Below, piece after piece: positions 35,695 to 44,230 of a DNA stretch of 64,000 bases. Under the pieces are notes generated by a model, which ran no database searches, was not told the DNA's origin, and saw nothing but the letters and a program-made list of their open reading frames with translations. Where the stretch lies: the NCBI RefSeq assembly GCF_021533195.1, contig NZ_JAJNKB010000008.1:62001-126000 (forward strand). Reading direction: 5' to 3'. A program made the position numbers and the translations under genes. This DNA comes from Portibacter marinus (GTDB lineage Bacteria > Bacteroidota > Bacteroidia > Chitinophagales > Saprospiraceae). The first letter of the stretch is position 1. The number at the start of each line of letters is the position of its first letter.

Positions 35695-36427
35695 TTTCTA
35701 ATGTCGGTAAAGTGATGTCCATCGCTTCCATTGTCTCTAAAATTTTAGAAGCAATAAAGTAATTTCTATACCACCGCTGGTCAACGGGTGCTATGATCCA
35801 CGGAACTTCTGATCGATTGATTGCATCCTCATAAGCTTTTCTATAATCGCCCCAGAGCTTTCTTTCTTCCCAATCTCCCGGATTGTGTTTCCAGTTCTTT
35901 TCGGGATTATCGATCCTTTCCTGTAATTTTTCCTCCTGTTTTTCCTTTGAGAGGTGAAGATAAAACTTCAAAATGGTGGTATTGTTATCATGTATCAACA
36001 GTTTTTCCCACATATTGATCGCATTCATTCTAAGAGTTACCCGTTCTTCATCTATCCATTGATGAACCCGTTGTATTAAAATATCTTCATAATGAGAGCG
36101 CACAAAGACTTTGATCATACCTTTTTCTGGAGCCTCTTTTGTAACGCGCCATAAAAAGTCATGTGCGAATTCTTCCTCAGTTGGTTTTTTGAATGTTTTA
36201 ACGCTGACAAAGGTAGGACTGGTAGCACTGAATACGTGCTCTGTCGCCCCATCTTTACCGCTTGAATCCATACCTTGAAAAACCACCAATAGAGAATGCT
36301 TTCTTTCAGCCCTCATTTTCTCTGCCAGTTTACCGATCTTCTCAGCGATTTCTTTCGTTTTTTCTTTTGTTTCGTTTTTGTCCAAACCCTTCGGCGCGCG
36401 TGTGGAAATGGTTGACAGGTCAATCAT
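35675..36427 (-). CDS. Polyphosphate kinase 2 family protein
   Basis: This is a 250-residue PPK2-family kinase that transfers phosphate between polyphosphate and nucleotides. Walker A is GMDSSGKDG at 52-60, the lid and Walker B region is KVFVRSHYEDILIQRVH, and PGDWEERKLWGDYRKAYEDAI near the C-terminus carries the conserved lid Arg residues. The usual FNRSHYED reads FVRSHYED here. Class assignment (AMP, ADP or GDP phosphorylation) is not possible by eye. It is followed by the S4 gene and preceded 1 base away by a DUF58 gene. Confidence 0.92.
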   Translation of the reverse strand: MIDLSTISTRAPKGLDKNETKEKTKEIAEKIGKLAEKMRAERKHSLLVVFQGMDSSGKDGATEHVFSATSPTFVSVKTFKKPTEEEFAHDFLWRVTKEAPEKGMIKVFVRSHYEDILIQRVHQWIDEERVTLRMNAINMWEKLLIHDNNTTILKFYLHLSKEKQEEKLQERIDNPEKNWKHNPGDWEERKLWGDYRKAYEDAINRSEVPWIIAPVDQRWYRNYFIASKILETMEAMDITLPTLENGENKD

Positions 36428-36428
36428 A

Positions 36429-37346
36429 TTAAATATTCATTTTTGTTCTTTTGACTAGATAGCTCTGTAAGATTGGATGAAAACCCTTCCGAATATCAGC
36501 TTCCACCAAATCTATTTTGTATTGCAGACATTTTGCTCGCAAATCTTCTGTAAATAATTTCAAGCGCTTCTGATAATACTCTTTTACTTCATTGGATTGT
36601 AACTTCACTCTTTCACCACTTTCCATGTCTATGAACTCGTAAGGTCTGTTTTCATATTCAAACTCGAGTTCATACTGTTTATCGACCGTATGAAAAAGAA
36701 CGACTTCATGCTTGTTGTGCTTTAGATGCTGTAAGGCAGAGAATAACTTTTCAGAATCCTCACTGGTATCAAACATGTCGCTGAATATCATGATGAGAGA
36801 ACGTCGATGAACACTGTCAGCAATCTGGTGAAGTGCTTCCGTGGCAAAGGTTTTCTTCTCAGGCGTTTGGTCATGAATCAGTTGATCCAGATAGGTCAAG
36901 AGCAGTCTGTAATGTGAAGTACTTGACCTCGCTTGTGTATGAATATTTACCGTGGAATCAAATAAGCTGAGACCGAAGGCATCCCTTTGCTTTTTAAGCA
37001 GATTCATTAAGGAAGCCGCTGCCAAAGACGAAAATATGAGCTTATTAAATTTTTTCTCATTTTCAGGAAAATACATGGAAGAGGAGCAGTCCACCACTAT
37101 TTGACAGCGCAGATTAGTCTCTTCTTCAAAACGTTTGGTGAAAAGACGATCAGTTCTCGCAAACACTTTCCAATCTATATTTTTGGTGCTCTCACCGGGA
37201 TTATAAAGTCTGTGCTCTGCAAATTCGACTGAAAATCCGTGGAATGGACTTTTATGAAGACCTATAATAAAGCCCTCAACGACTTGCTTTGCCAATAATT
37301 CCAGATTATCTAATGATTTCAGATCGTAATTCTCAAAAAACTCCAT
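36429..37346 (-). CDS. DUF58 domain protein (vWA-like)
   Basis: This is a 305-residue soluble DUF58 protein. It contains GFSVEFAEHRLYNPGESTKNIDWKVFARTDRLFTKRFEEETN followed by a von Willebrand A-like core beginning VVDCSSSMYFPE (a DxSxS-type MIDAS) and IMIFSDMFDTSED. DUF58 proteins usually sit next to a MoxR ATPase and Bat proteins and help protein or complex maturation; no MoxR gene is in this window. It begins the DUF58-PPK2-S4 operon. Confidence 0.88.
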   Translation of the reverse strand: MEFFENYDLKSLDNLELLAKQVVEGFIIGLHKSPFHGFSVEFAEHRLYNPGESTKNIDWKVFARTDRLFTKRFEEETNLRCQIVVDCSSSMYFPENEKKFNKLIFSSLAAASLMNLLKKQRDAFGLSLFDSTVNIHTQARSSTSHYRLLLTYLDQLIHDQTPEKKTFATEALHQIADSVHRRSLIMIFSDMFDTSEDSEKLFSALQHLKHNKHEVVLFHTVDKQYELEFEYENRPYEFIDMESGERVKLQSNEVKEYYQKRLKLFTEDLRAKCLQYKIDLVEADIRKGFHPILQSYLVKRTKMNI

Positions 37347-37381
37347 GCTCGAAAATAATAATGATAGGTTAAATTAAGAAA

Positions 37382-37408
37382 GCCCTATACTGAATGTCAA
37401 TATAGGGC
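37382..37408 (-). terminator. Terminator downstream of trxA
   Basis: GCCCTATA (37382-37389) pairs perfectly with TATAGGGC (37401-37408) around an 11-base loop. It lies 26 bases past the trxA stop on the minus strand and is followed there by TTTCTTAATTT. It also has a T-rich plus-strand exit, so it could be bidirectional. Confidence 0.6.
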
Positions 37409-37433
37409 CTTTTATTATTAAGTCATGCGCCTT

Positions 37434-37751
37434 TTATAAATGCGCTTTGATTTTACTTTCCAGACTTGCTTTGGAGGTAGCACCTACCTGCTTATCTACA
37501 ATCTCCCCATTCTTGATAAAAAGAATAGTCGGAATACTTCTGACACCATATTTCATGGATACTTCGGGATTGCTATCTACATTAACCTTACCGATCAAAG
37601 CTTTACCTTCATAGTCATTAGACAATTCCTCGATGATTGGCGTCACCATTCTACATGGACCACACCATTCTGCCCAGAAATCAACTACTGCTAAAGTGTC
37701 ATCTGCCAAAGCAGTTTCTTCAAAATTATTATCTGTGAATTCAAATGCCAT
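37434..37751 (-). CDS. trxA: Thioredoxin
   Basis: This is a 105-residue cytoplasmic thioredoxin with the active site WAEWCGPCRM near residues 28-37 and the cis-Pro loop RSIPTILFIKNGE. It reduces protein disulfides using electrons from thioredoxin reductase. The length and the lack of a signal peptide are typical of TrxA. It stands alone, with a TATATTTG promoter box upstream and a terminator downstream. Confidence 0.96.
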   Translation of the reverse strand: MAFEFTDNNFEETALADDTLAVVDFWAEWCGPCRMVTPIIEELSNDYEGKALIGKVNVDSNPEVSMKYGVRSIPTILFIKNGEIVDKQVGATSKASLESKIKAHL

Positions 37752-37809
37752 TTTAAATTGTTTTTTTTATTGTTCTGTAAACCTAACTGCAATTTCTCGT
37801 GAAAGGTTG

Positions 37810-37817
37810 CAAATATA
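37810..37817 (-). promoter_or_regulatory. Candidate -7 promoter element for trxA
   Basis: The minus strand reads TATATTTG, an exact TAnnTTTG box, 58 bases before the trxA ATG. No convincing -33 TTG is seen at 19-21 bases. Confidence 0.4.
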
Positions 37818-37904
37818 ATACTAAAATTCAATATCTTATCCGCCAGCAGTGTCAAAGCATTGTACTTATTGGGCTGAGAGCAATTGTCCGCTATTGTCAA
37901 TTTG

Positions 37905-38978
37905 ATGATTATGAAGTTTATTAGAAGATTTCTTGGCCTTTTTTGCGGATTGATATCCATGTTTTTGTTTCAATTTCTTTCCCTTTTCCCTAGGGTTGTA
38001 GAGACTCTTTATACCAATGGTTTTTATAGATTTATCCGATGGCTTTATGGCTATTCATTGACCTACATCCCATTTCCATTAATCTATGTGTTCATTCTCT
38101 TGCTGACTTATATTTTGTTGAGAAGATTATTTATCAAAAAAAAGACTTCAGTATTAACTTTCACGCTCAATTTCATGGGATGGATCGCTTTTATATTTTA
38201 CTGGTCCTGGGGATTCAATTATGCCAGAAGTGACTTCCATATCAGGCAAAAGATGGAATTGCAGGAACCGAATGAAAGTTTCTTATTCAGTGAATTGCAA
38301 GATGTTGATTCAATATTAGTGGAATTAAGAAAAAATTTACAGCCTTTAGATTCAGTACCAATAGATGATGATTTGATGCCCATCGATTTGCAAGAAAAAA
38401 TCAGGAATTCACAAATTAATGTACTTAAGAAATTTGAAGAACCAATCTTCAATGATCCTAAAATCCGCGTTCTGAAACCTAGGGGATCATTACTGCGAAT
38501 TAAAACTGCCGGAGTATATTTTCCCTGGGTTTTTGAAGGGCATATAGATGATGGTCTCCATGCGATCGAAAAACCTTATGTGATGGCACATGAAATGGCA
38601 CATGCCTATGCCATCACCGACGAGGGCGTATGTAATTTTATAGGTTTTATGACATGCATCAATAGTTCACAACCGTTTATTGCATATAGTGGATGGCTGG
38701 AGTATCATGGCTATTTGTACAGGGCACTACGTAGAAATTATCCCGAAATTCTTGAAGAAGCTAATTACATGCGACCTGAGGCTATAATGACGGATTTAAG
38801 AGCTATTAGAGAACGACTGGATCGATATCCTGACATTGCCCCATGGCTGAGAGATTTCTTCTACAACAATTATTTGAAAGCTCAGGGCGTAAAGGCTGGT
38901 ATGAAAAGTTATGCTCAGATCACGCGATTGGCCTACAGTCACAAAGAGAAATATGGATCTTATCAACTTCCAGAATAA
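37905..38978 (+). CDS. DUF3810 membrane metalloprotease-like protein
   Basis: This is a protein of about 357 residues with three N-terminal membrane helices (about 5-30, 50-72 and 85-105). A soluble domain follows, containing the zinc-protease motif HEMAHAYAITDEG near residues 229-241. This is the DUF3810 family, found mostly in Bacteroidota and Firmicutes and believed to be a membrane-bound HExxH peptidase; substrates are unknown. ATGs at 37905 and 37911 are both plausible starts. It is convergent with the futalosine hydrolase gene. Confidence 0.85.
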   Translation: MIMKFIRRFLGLFCGLISMFLFQFLSLFPRVVETLYTNGFYRFIRWLYGYSLTYIPFPLIYVFILLLTYILLRRLFIKKKTSVLTFTLNFMGWIAFIFYWSWGFNYARSDFHIRQKMELQEPNESFLFSELQDVDSILVELRKNLQPLDSVPIDDDLMPIDLQEKIRNSQINVLKKFEEPIFNDPKIRVLKPRGSLLRIKTAGVYFPWVFEGHIDDGLHAIEKPYVMAHEMAHAYAITDEGVCNFIGFMTCINSSQPFIAYSGWLEYHGYLYRALRRNYPEILEEANYMRPEAIMTDLRAIRERLDRYPDIAPWLRDFFYNNYLKAQGVKAGMKSYAQITRLAYSHKEKYGSYQLPE

Positions 38979-38987
38979 TCTCATTCA

Positions 38988-39674
38988 CTAGCGTGAAAGA
39001 TAATCCAGTTCCGCTAATAAATCGATGATTTCTTTATTAAGGTTTTTGATGGCATATTCTTTCTCTCTGTTTCTAATGGTGGTAGGTTCCAGATACCGAT
39101 AGATTGTTCGATATTGGAGATAATTGACATCAAGCATCCTGCAGGTATAAGCAAAAGCCGCTCCGTTAGTAGTTACAATTTCAGCGTGGTATTTCTTATT
39201 AAGTAATTCGATACTTTCAAAAGTCCCGGGAATCATATTCACTGAAATGTTCTTTACCACGCGATGTTTTAAGGGATTGATAATGTCTTCATTAAAAATC
39301 TCACCTTTAAAAAAGGGGTATCTATTGCGCTCGTGAAGATTCAGATCAAACAAATCATTGAAACTTCTGTCACTTTCTTCTATTCCCACATCACCCATAA
39401 TATCACGACCGACATTGACTGTTTGTCCCACTTCCACAATACGGGTCGTACCAGCAGCAAGACCGGCAAAGACAGCGTAATCAATATTTTCGATTCCGTT
39501 AAACTTTGCAAGCGCATAAGGCATAAAGATGCCTGCATAACCGACTACCAGGGGAAAGACCTGAAGATTACCATTTCTATATTCTGAGAAAGAAACCCTC
39601 TCCCAAGTTTCGTCCATAATTTCTAAAGCCGGATTGATTTCTTCTCCTGAGCTTGATACTAAAAGTATTTTCAT
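38988..39674 (-). CDS. mqnB: Futalosine hydrolase (menaquinone biosynthesis)
   Basis: This is a 228-residue nucleoside phosphorylase-fold enzyme. Motifs are FAGLAAGTTRIVEVGQTVNV, GDVGIEESDRSFNDLFDLNL, TTNGAAFAYTCRMLDVNYLQYRTI and RNREKEYAIKNLNKEI, which align by eye with MqnB-type futalosine hydrolases. The enzyme frees hypoxanthine from futalosine in the alternative menaquinone pathway. No other mqn gene is in the window, and some residues differ from canonical forms, so a related N-ribohydrolase is possible. It overlaps the upstream barrel gene by 4 bases. Confidence 0.78.
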   Translation of the reverse strand: MKILLVSSSGEEINPALEIMDETWERVSFSEYRNGNLQVFPLVVGYAGIFMPYALAKFNGIENIDYAVFAGLAAGTTRIVEVGQTVNVGRDIMGDVGIEESDRSFNDLFDLNLHERNRYPFFKGEIFNEDIINPLKHRVVKNISVNMIPGTFESIELLNKKYHAEIVTTNGAAFAYTCRMLDVNYLQYRTIYRYLEPTTIRNREKEYAIKNLNKEIIDLLAELDYLSR

Positions 39675-40486
39675 TCTGCTGGTTTTCTATACACTACTCC
39701 TAATCCGATTGAATTTCCCAAAATCTGATGATAGCCATTGCCGATATCCATTTTGATATTTTTCCAGAGCAAGCTGACTCCAAAAAAAAAGCTCCCCGGC
39801 AACGTATTGATACCGGCTCTCAAAGCTAATATCTGATGTATCTGGTATTCAACGCCAAATTTAAAGTTTTGAGTTTCCTTAATATTTTTTTCAACATCAG
39901 CTACTATTTTAACCAATGCGTTGATTTGATATTGTATCCCTGCTGAGAAGATCGTCGGTAGGGCGGTTTCTTGCGACAATCGCAGTGGAAAAGGATTGGC
40001 CAGATGCATGCCTAAAGAAATCTCATCTGTTAATTGGGTTAGCATACCGATTTCAACATTTGGCGTAAAACTATTTCCATATCCTTCAATTGCAAATTGA
40101 TATAAATTAAAGGCCACTGACATGCTGAAATTAGAATGTAGTTTTCTGGCATAGGCCATCGAATAGTTTTGAAAGGAGTACCCATCTAAGCCATATCGCT
40201 CTGCACGAAATCCAAAAGCACCAAATTTTTGTGTAGGATATACAAAACCAGTATGTAAATGAAGAATGCCAGAATCATCAAATAATCTTGCCGCTTGCAC
40301 ATTCACACTCCACTCATCTATCCAGGCCAGTCCCGAATGATTATATTGCATTGAATAATTTGAAACGGAAGCGACCCCACCATTTCCCATTCCTAAGAAC
40401 TCTGCTCCTTTGCCAAAAGGACTCTCGAACTGAGCGCTTAGCGCACAAGAAGCTAGGAAGAGCAATGGGAGGAAAGAATGTTTCAT
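39671..40486 (-). CDS. PorV/PorQ-like outer-membrane beta-barrel protein
   Basis: This is a 271-residue protein with signal peptide MKHSFLPLLFLASCALSAQ. The mature start has GAEFLGMGNGGVASVSNYSMQYNHSGLAWID, the beginning seen in the PorV/UPF0164/FadL-like barrel group. Amphipathic strands follow to a C-terminal IGLGVVYRKPAE. Relatives include T9SS accessory proteins (PorV, PorQ) and transport barrels, but it is shorter than PorV or PorQ. It starts the two-gene unit with mqnB. Confidence 0.6.
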   Translation of the reverse strand: MKHSFLPLLFLASCALSAQFESPFGKGAEFLGMGNGGVASVSNYSMQYNHSGLAWIDEWSVNVQAARLFDDSGILHLHTGFVYPTQKFGAFGFRAERYGLDGYSFQNYSMAYARKLHSNFSMSVAFNLYQFAIEGYGNSFTPNVEIGMLTQLTDEISLGMHLANPFPLRLSQETALPTIFSAGIQYQINALVKIVADVEKNIKETQNFKFGVEYQIHQILALRAGINTLPGSFFFGVSLLWKNIKMDIGNGYHQILGNSIGLGVVYRKPAE

Positions 40487-40518
40487 AGTGGCAAGATAAT
40501 TATTATAATTGCACTAAT

Positions 40519-41412
40519 ATGGCTAAGTTCAGGAGAAATCATACCAAGAGTGGCAATTTTCTTTCAAGCTCATTTGTAAGAATTGTAGCATTCTTATTTT
40601 TAGGTGGATTCGCTTTGTACTACCTTACCAGAACCTTCGATCAAAATACAGTATGGGAATATGAAGTCCCATTTTCACTGGATTCTACAGATAGATTTTA
40701 TCTTCCTTCTGGAGCCAATGGCGAAATGGTCTTTCATAAACATTATACTTTAAGTTACAATGAGAAATATGAGCAAGCTGATTGGGTGGCCTATGAGTTG
40801 ACCAAAGCTCAAATACAAGTGCCTAATGTAGAAAGAGCTCGGGAATTTAGACCGGATGATCTGGTAACAACAAAGTCAGCAATTCATAACGACTACAGTG
40901 GAAGTGGTTATACACGTGGGCATCTGGCTCCAGCCGGAGACATGGCCTTTTCAAGGGAGGCTATGGAAGAATCTTTTTTAATGAGCAATATCAGTCCACA
41001 AATTGAGGAATTTAATGGAGGCGTTTGGAGAGAACTAGAAGAGACAGTGAGAGATTGGGCATACGATAATGATAGGGTTTATGTGGTGACAGGTCCGGTT
41101 TTAAAGGATGGTATTTTAAAAACGATAGGCAGGAATAAAGTGGGGGTACCTAAAAGGTTTTTCAAAGTGGTTTTGGATATTTCTGGTCAAGAAAAAAAAG
41201 GCATTGGATATGTTCTTGAAAACAAATTATTGGAAGGTCATTTAAGGGACTATGCCATTACCATAGACAGCGTGGAATCGCTGACCGGATTTGATTTTTT
41301 TGAAGGTTTGTTAACAGATGAAATTGAGGAGGAACTGGAATCAAAACTCAATACATCTCTTTGGAGATTTAACCAAAATAGATATGAAAATCGCAACACG
41401 AGATTCCGATAA
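40519..41412 (+). CDS. Membrane-anchored DNA/RNA non-specific endonuclease (NUC family)
   Basis: This is a 297-residue protein with a basic N-terminus and one signal-anchor helix (about 18-36). The NUC nuclease domain has the betabeta-alpha-metal active site YTRGHLAPAGDM at 131-142, with catalytic His135, and the metal-ligand segment LMSNISPQIEEFNGGVWRELE with Asn157. Members cut single- and double-stranded DNA and RNA without sequence specificity, here probably at the outer face of the inner membrane. TRGH replaces the classic DRGH. Confidence 0.92.
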   Translation: MAKFRRNHTKSGNFLSSSFVRIVAFLFLGGFALYYLTRTFDQNTVWEYEVPFSLDSTDRFYLPSGANGEMVFHKHYTLSYNEKYEQADWVAYELTKAQIQVPNVERAREFRPDDLVTTKSAIHNDYSGSGYTRGHLAPAGDMAFSREAMEESFLMSNISPQIEEFNGGVWRELEETVRDWAYDNDRVYVVTGPVLKDGILKTIGRNKVGVPKRFFKVVLDISGQEKKGIGYVLENKLLEGHLRDYAITIDSVESLTGFDFFEGLLTDEIEEELESKLNTSLWRFNQNRYENRNTRFR

Positions 41413-41426
41413 GGATAGTGCTTAAT

Positions 41427-41957
41427 CTAGTGCCCTCCGCCAGTTAAAACTTGATAATTTCGAGAGTAATTTTTCCAGGGTACGCTTGTGTGAAAATCTT
41501 CGGCAAAATATTTCATGATCATGGTAAAAGACATTACATCTCGATATCCTGGTATGGACTGTATTAATCCCAATTCCTCGTCAAGAAAGACGACAGTAGG
41601 GTAGGATAGCCTTCCCCTTGTAATTTCGGCGGCCAGCTGGTGATAACCTCTTTTACCTGTCTTGTTAAATTTATAAACCTTTCCGTTTAGTGCAATGTCC
41701 TCTTTTTGTTCGGCATCAAACTTGATCGCATAGTAGTTTTCGTTAACATATTTGACGATCTGCGGATCCTTAAAAGTGGTTGCATCCATTTTCTTGCACC
41801 ATCCACACCATTCTGTATACACATCTACGACAAACTTACGCTTTTCCTCCTTGGAAGCTTCTACTGCCTGTTCCCAGGACATCCAGTTAATCTCCTTTTG
41901 TGCTTTTCCAGTTAAACAAATAGTAATCAATAAAATGGCTACTAATAATTTTTTCAT
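41427..41957 (-). CDS. Secreted thioredoxin-family protein (WCGWC)
   Basis: This is a 176-residue periplasmic thioredoxin-like protein. It has signal MKKLLVAILLITICLTGKAQ, a fold beginning INWMSWEQAVEASKEEKRKFVVDVYTEWCGWCKKMD with the CGWC active site, and a cis-Pro region RLSYPTVVFLDEE. This is the DsbD-gamma/thiol-disulfide type common in Bacteroidota. It may reduce periplasmic disulfides. It is convergent with the NUC endonuclease gene, 14 bases apart. Confidence 0.88.
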   Translation of the reverse strand: MKKLLVAILLITICLTGKAQKEINWMSWEQAVEASKEEKRKFVVDVYTEWCGWCKKMDATTFKDPQIVKYVNENYYAIKFDAEQKEDIALNGKVYKFNKTGKRGYHQLAAEITRGRLSYPTVVFLDEELGLIQSIPGYRDVMSFTMIMKYFAEDFHTSVPWKNYSRNYQVLTGGGH

Positions 41958-42071
41958 TCTTCTACTTTTATCAGTGTCAGTACTGATTGGCTTTCGTTAA
42001 GCTGATACAAACATCTAAATAACAACATTTTTAATAGATTGTCTTTACGGACAGCTTCATTTAAAATAAGT

Positions 42072-43103
42072 TTAACAAAAGATTTTATTTATAAATGTCA
42101 AATGATCATTTCCTAAGTTCATCTGACTTTTTAATACACCTTTAATTTGTGGACTTTCAATTCCCGTTCTAAGTTCTTTACTGGTATTGACGACGGCTGC
42201 CTGATCCCACAAGCCATTCTCGATAAAAGATTTAATCGTCATGGCTCCACCTTCTACGATCATTCTTCCTACCTTTTTCTCCTCGTATAGCCTGGCCAGT
42301 AACTTTATTAAATTCACCTCCATTGTCCATTGTTCCTTTTGAGGCTTAAGTCCCGCTCTATGCTTTTGATTAATGGTGAGTAGCGGCTCTTCATCATTCA
42401 ATAGTTGATGTGTAATTGGGATTTGATTATCCTTATCAATGACGACTCTTAAGGGCGATTTGCCAGAATATAACCTATTCGTTAAAGATGGATTGTCTAT
42501 CAGAGCTGTTTGAGTTCCTATTAAAATGGCATGATTCCGTGATCTTAGCTGATGACTCCAAATCTTGCTGTAGGCATTACTCAGCCAAACCTGCTCATGG
42601 GAATAGCCAAAGTAAAAATCCTTTGACTGTGCAAATTTGAGGGTTACAAACGGCCTCTTCTCTGTTATATTGACTCTAAATGGATGGATTAAAGATTGAC
42701 ATTCTTTTTGTAATACCCCTTTCGTGACATGTACCCCATTGTTTTGCAATTTTTTCAGACTGGACCCCGCCATTTTGGGATTAGGATCTTCGCAACCTAC
42801 TACTACATGAGGCATCTTTTCCTTCAAAATACGATCACAGCAAGGAGGAGTCAGGCCAAAGTGATTGCATGGTTCCAAAGTGACATACAATGTCGCTTCA
42901 GACAATTTCCACAAATTTTCTTTTGAAACGGAATTGATTGCGTTTATTTCCGCATGCGGACCTCCATACTGCTGGTGATAGCCTTCACCGATAATGACGT
43001 CATTGTGGACGATGACCGCACCGACATTAGGATTGATTCCTACTCCACCATTTGCCATGGAAGCCAGGTAGATACAACGCCACATATATTCTTCGTGACT
43101 CAC
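42072..43103 (-). CDS. ribD: Bifunctional diaminohydroxyphosphoribosylaminopyrimidine deaminase/reductase
   Basis: This is a 343-residue riboflavin-synthesis enzyme. The N-terminal zinc deaminase domain (about 1-145) carries GPHAEINAI and LEPCNHFGLTPPCCDRIL. The C-terminal reductase domain (about 148-343) has PFVTLKFAQSKD, ILIGTQTALIDNPSLTNR and GRMIVEGGAMTIKSFIE for NADPH and substrate binding. It converts the GTP-derived pyrimidine to the ribitylamino precursor. It is last in the glmM-nifS-ribD operon, its start overlapping the cysteine desulfurase stop as ATGA. No FMN riboswitch precedes it. Confidence 0.96.
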   Translation of the reverse strand: MSHEEYMWRCIYLASMANGGVGINPNVGAVIVHNDVIIGEGYHQQYGGPHAEINAINSVSKENLWKLSEATLYVTLEPCNHFGLTPPCCDRILKEKMPHVVVGCEDPNPKMAGSSLKKLQNNGVHVTKGVLQKECQSLIHPFRVNITEKRPFVTLKFAQSKDFYFGYSHEQVWLSNAYSKIWSHQLRSRNHAILIGTQTALIDNPSLTNRLYSGKSPLRVVIDKDNQIPITHQLLNDEEPLLTINQKHRAGLKPQKEQWTMEVNLIKLLARLYEEKKVGRMIVEGGAMTIKSFIENGLWDQAAVVNTSKELRTGIESPQIKGVLKSQMNLGNDHLTFINKIFC

Positions 43104-44230
43104 TTAAGCATATTATGAATCAATTTTACACTCTCTTCTATCTCATTCATGGTGTTAAGATACGAAAAGGAGAATCGAACTGCTCTGCGATCTTCAGGTA
43201 ATTGAATGGCCTCCAATACATGGGATGCTTGCTCCACGCCGGATGCACAAGCACTGCCAGCTGAGGCTGCAATTCCTGCAATATCCAGATTGAAGGTGAT
43301 CAATTCAGTTTTGGGCGTTTCCGGAAACGAGGCGGACAAAATCGTAGGAATAAATTGATCAGGACATTGATCTTCCAGATATCTCACTTCTGGAACCAAA
43401 GCTTGAAGTTTGCTTTTGAATGCGTTTTTCAATGTCAAAATGTTGGACATTTTAACCTTCTGGTCCTCCTGATATATTTGCAAGGCTTTTGCCAGCCCAG
43501 CTATTCCATAAACGTTTTCTGTACCACTTCGCATTTCTCGTTCTTGTCCACCTCCAGTGATAAAGGGCTTGATTTTGTGATCATTTCTGATATACATAAA
43601 TCCAACGCCTTTGGGTCCATGAAATTTATGGGAAGTACCACTTAGAAAGTCAATGTGAATTTCTTGTAAGTCAATAGGCAATTTTCCAATGGCTTGCACT
43701 GCGTCACAGTGAAAAAGTGCATCGTTCTGTGAACAGATTTTGCTGATTGTCATAATGTCTTGAATTACCCCAATCTCATTATTGACATGCATAATAGAAA
43801 CCAGGGTCTTCCCGGAGGATTTTTGAAGTATCTTATGAAGTTGATCGTGGTCTATCTTTCCCCATTCATTCACTTCTAAGATCATGAGTTCAATTAATCC
43901 TGATTCTTTGAGATCAAGTGCTGTATTCATGACACAAGGATGCTCTATACTGCTGATCACGATAGTCTTGATGTCTAAATCGCTGACGGCTCGTCGAATC
44001 AGCATGTTGTTAGCCTCTGTAGCACTTCCCGTAAAAAAGATCTCTCCTATAGATGCGTTCAGAGCTTTTGCCACTGTCTTTCTGGCATCCTCTATTATTG
44101 TTCGAGCGTGCCGACCTGACTTATGAATACTGGATGGATTACCATACACATCCTTCATGAGCTGACTCATATAGGCGATTACTTTGGGATGGATGGGTGT
44201 GGTTGCGGCATTGTCTAGATAAATGGTCAT
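43100..44230 (-). CDS. Cysteine desulfurase (NifS/IscS family)
   Basis: This is a 376-residue PLP enzyme that takes sulfur from cysteine for Fe-S clusters or thio-modification. It has YLDNAATTPIHP at the start, FTGSATEANN, the PLP lysine in SGTSHKFHGPKG, REMRSGTENV, and the active Cys in SAGSACASG near residue 325. The long loop around the Cys is as in IscS/NifS class I enzymes. No iscU or other isc gene is in the window. It overlaps both neighbours by 4 bases. Confidence 0.93.
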   Translation of the reverse strand: MTIYLDNAATTPIHPKVIAYMSQLMKDVYGNPSSIHKSGRHARTIIEDARKTVAKALNASIGEIFFTGSATEANNMLIRRAVSDLDIKTIVISSIEHPCVMNTALDLKESGLIELMILEVNEWGKIDHDQLHKILQKSSGKTLVSIMHVNNEIGVIQDIMTISKICSQNDALFHCDAVQAIGKLPIDLQEIHIDFLSGTSHKFHGPKGVGFMYIRNDHKIKPFITGGGQEREMRSGTENVYGIAGLAKALQIYQEDQKVKMSNILTLKNAFKSKLQALVPEVRYLEDQCPDQFIPTILSASFPETPKTELITFNLDIAGIAASAGSACASGVEQASHVLEAIQLPEDRRAVRFSFSYLNTMNEIEESVKLIHNMLK

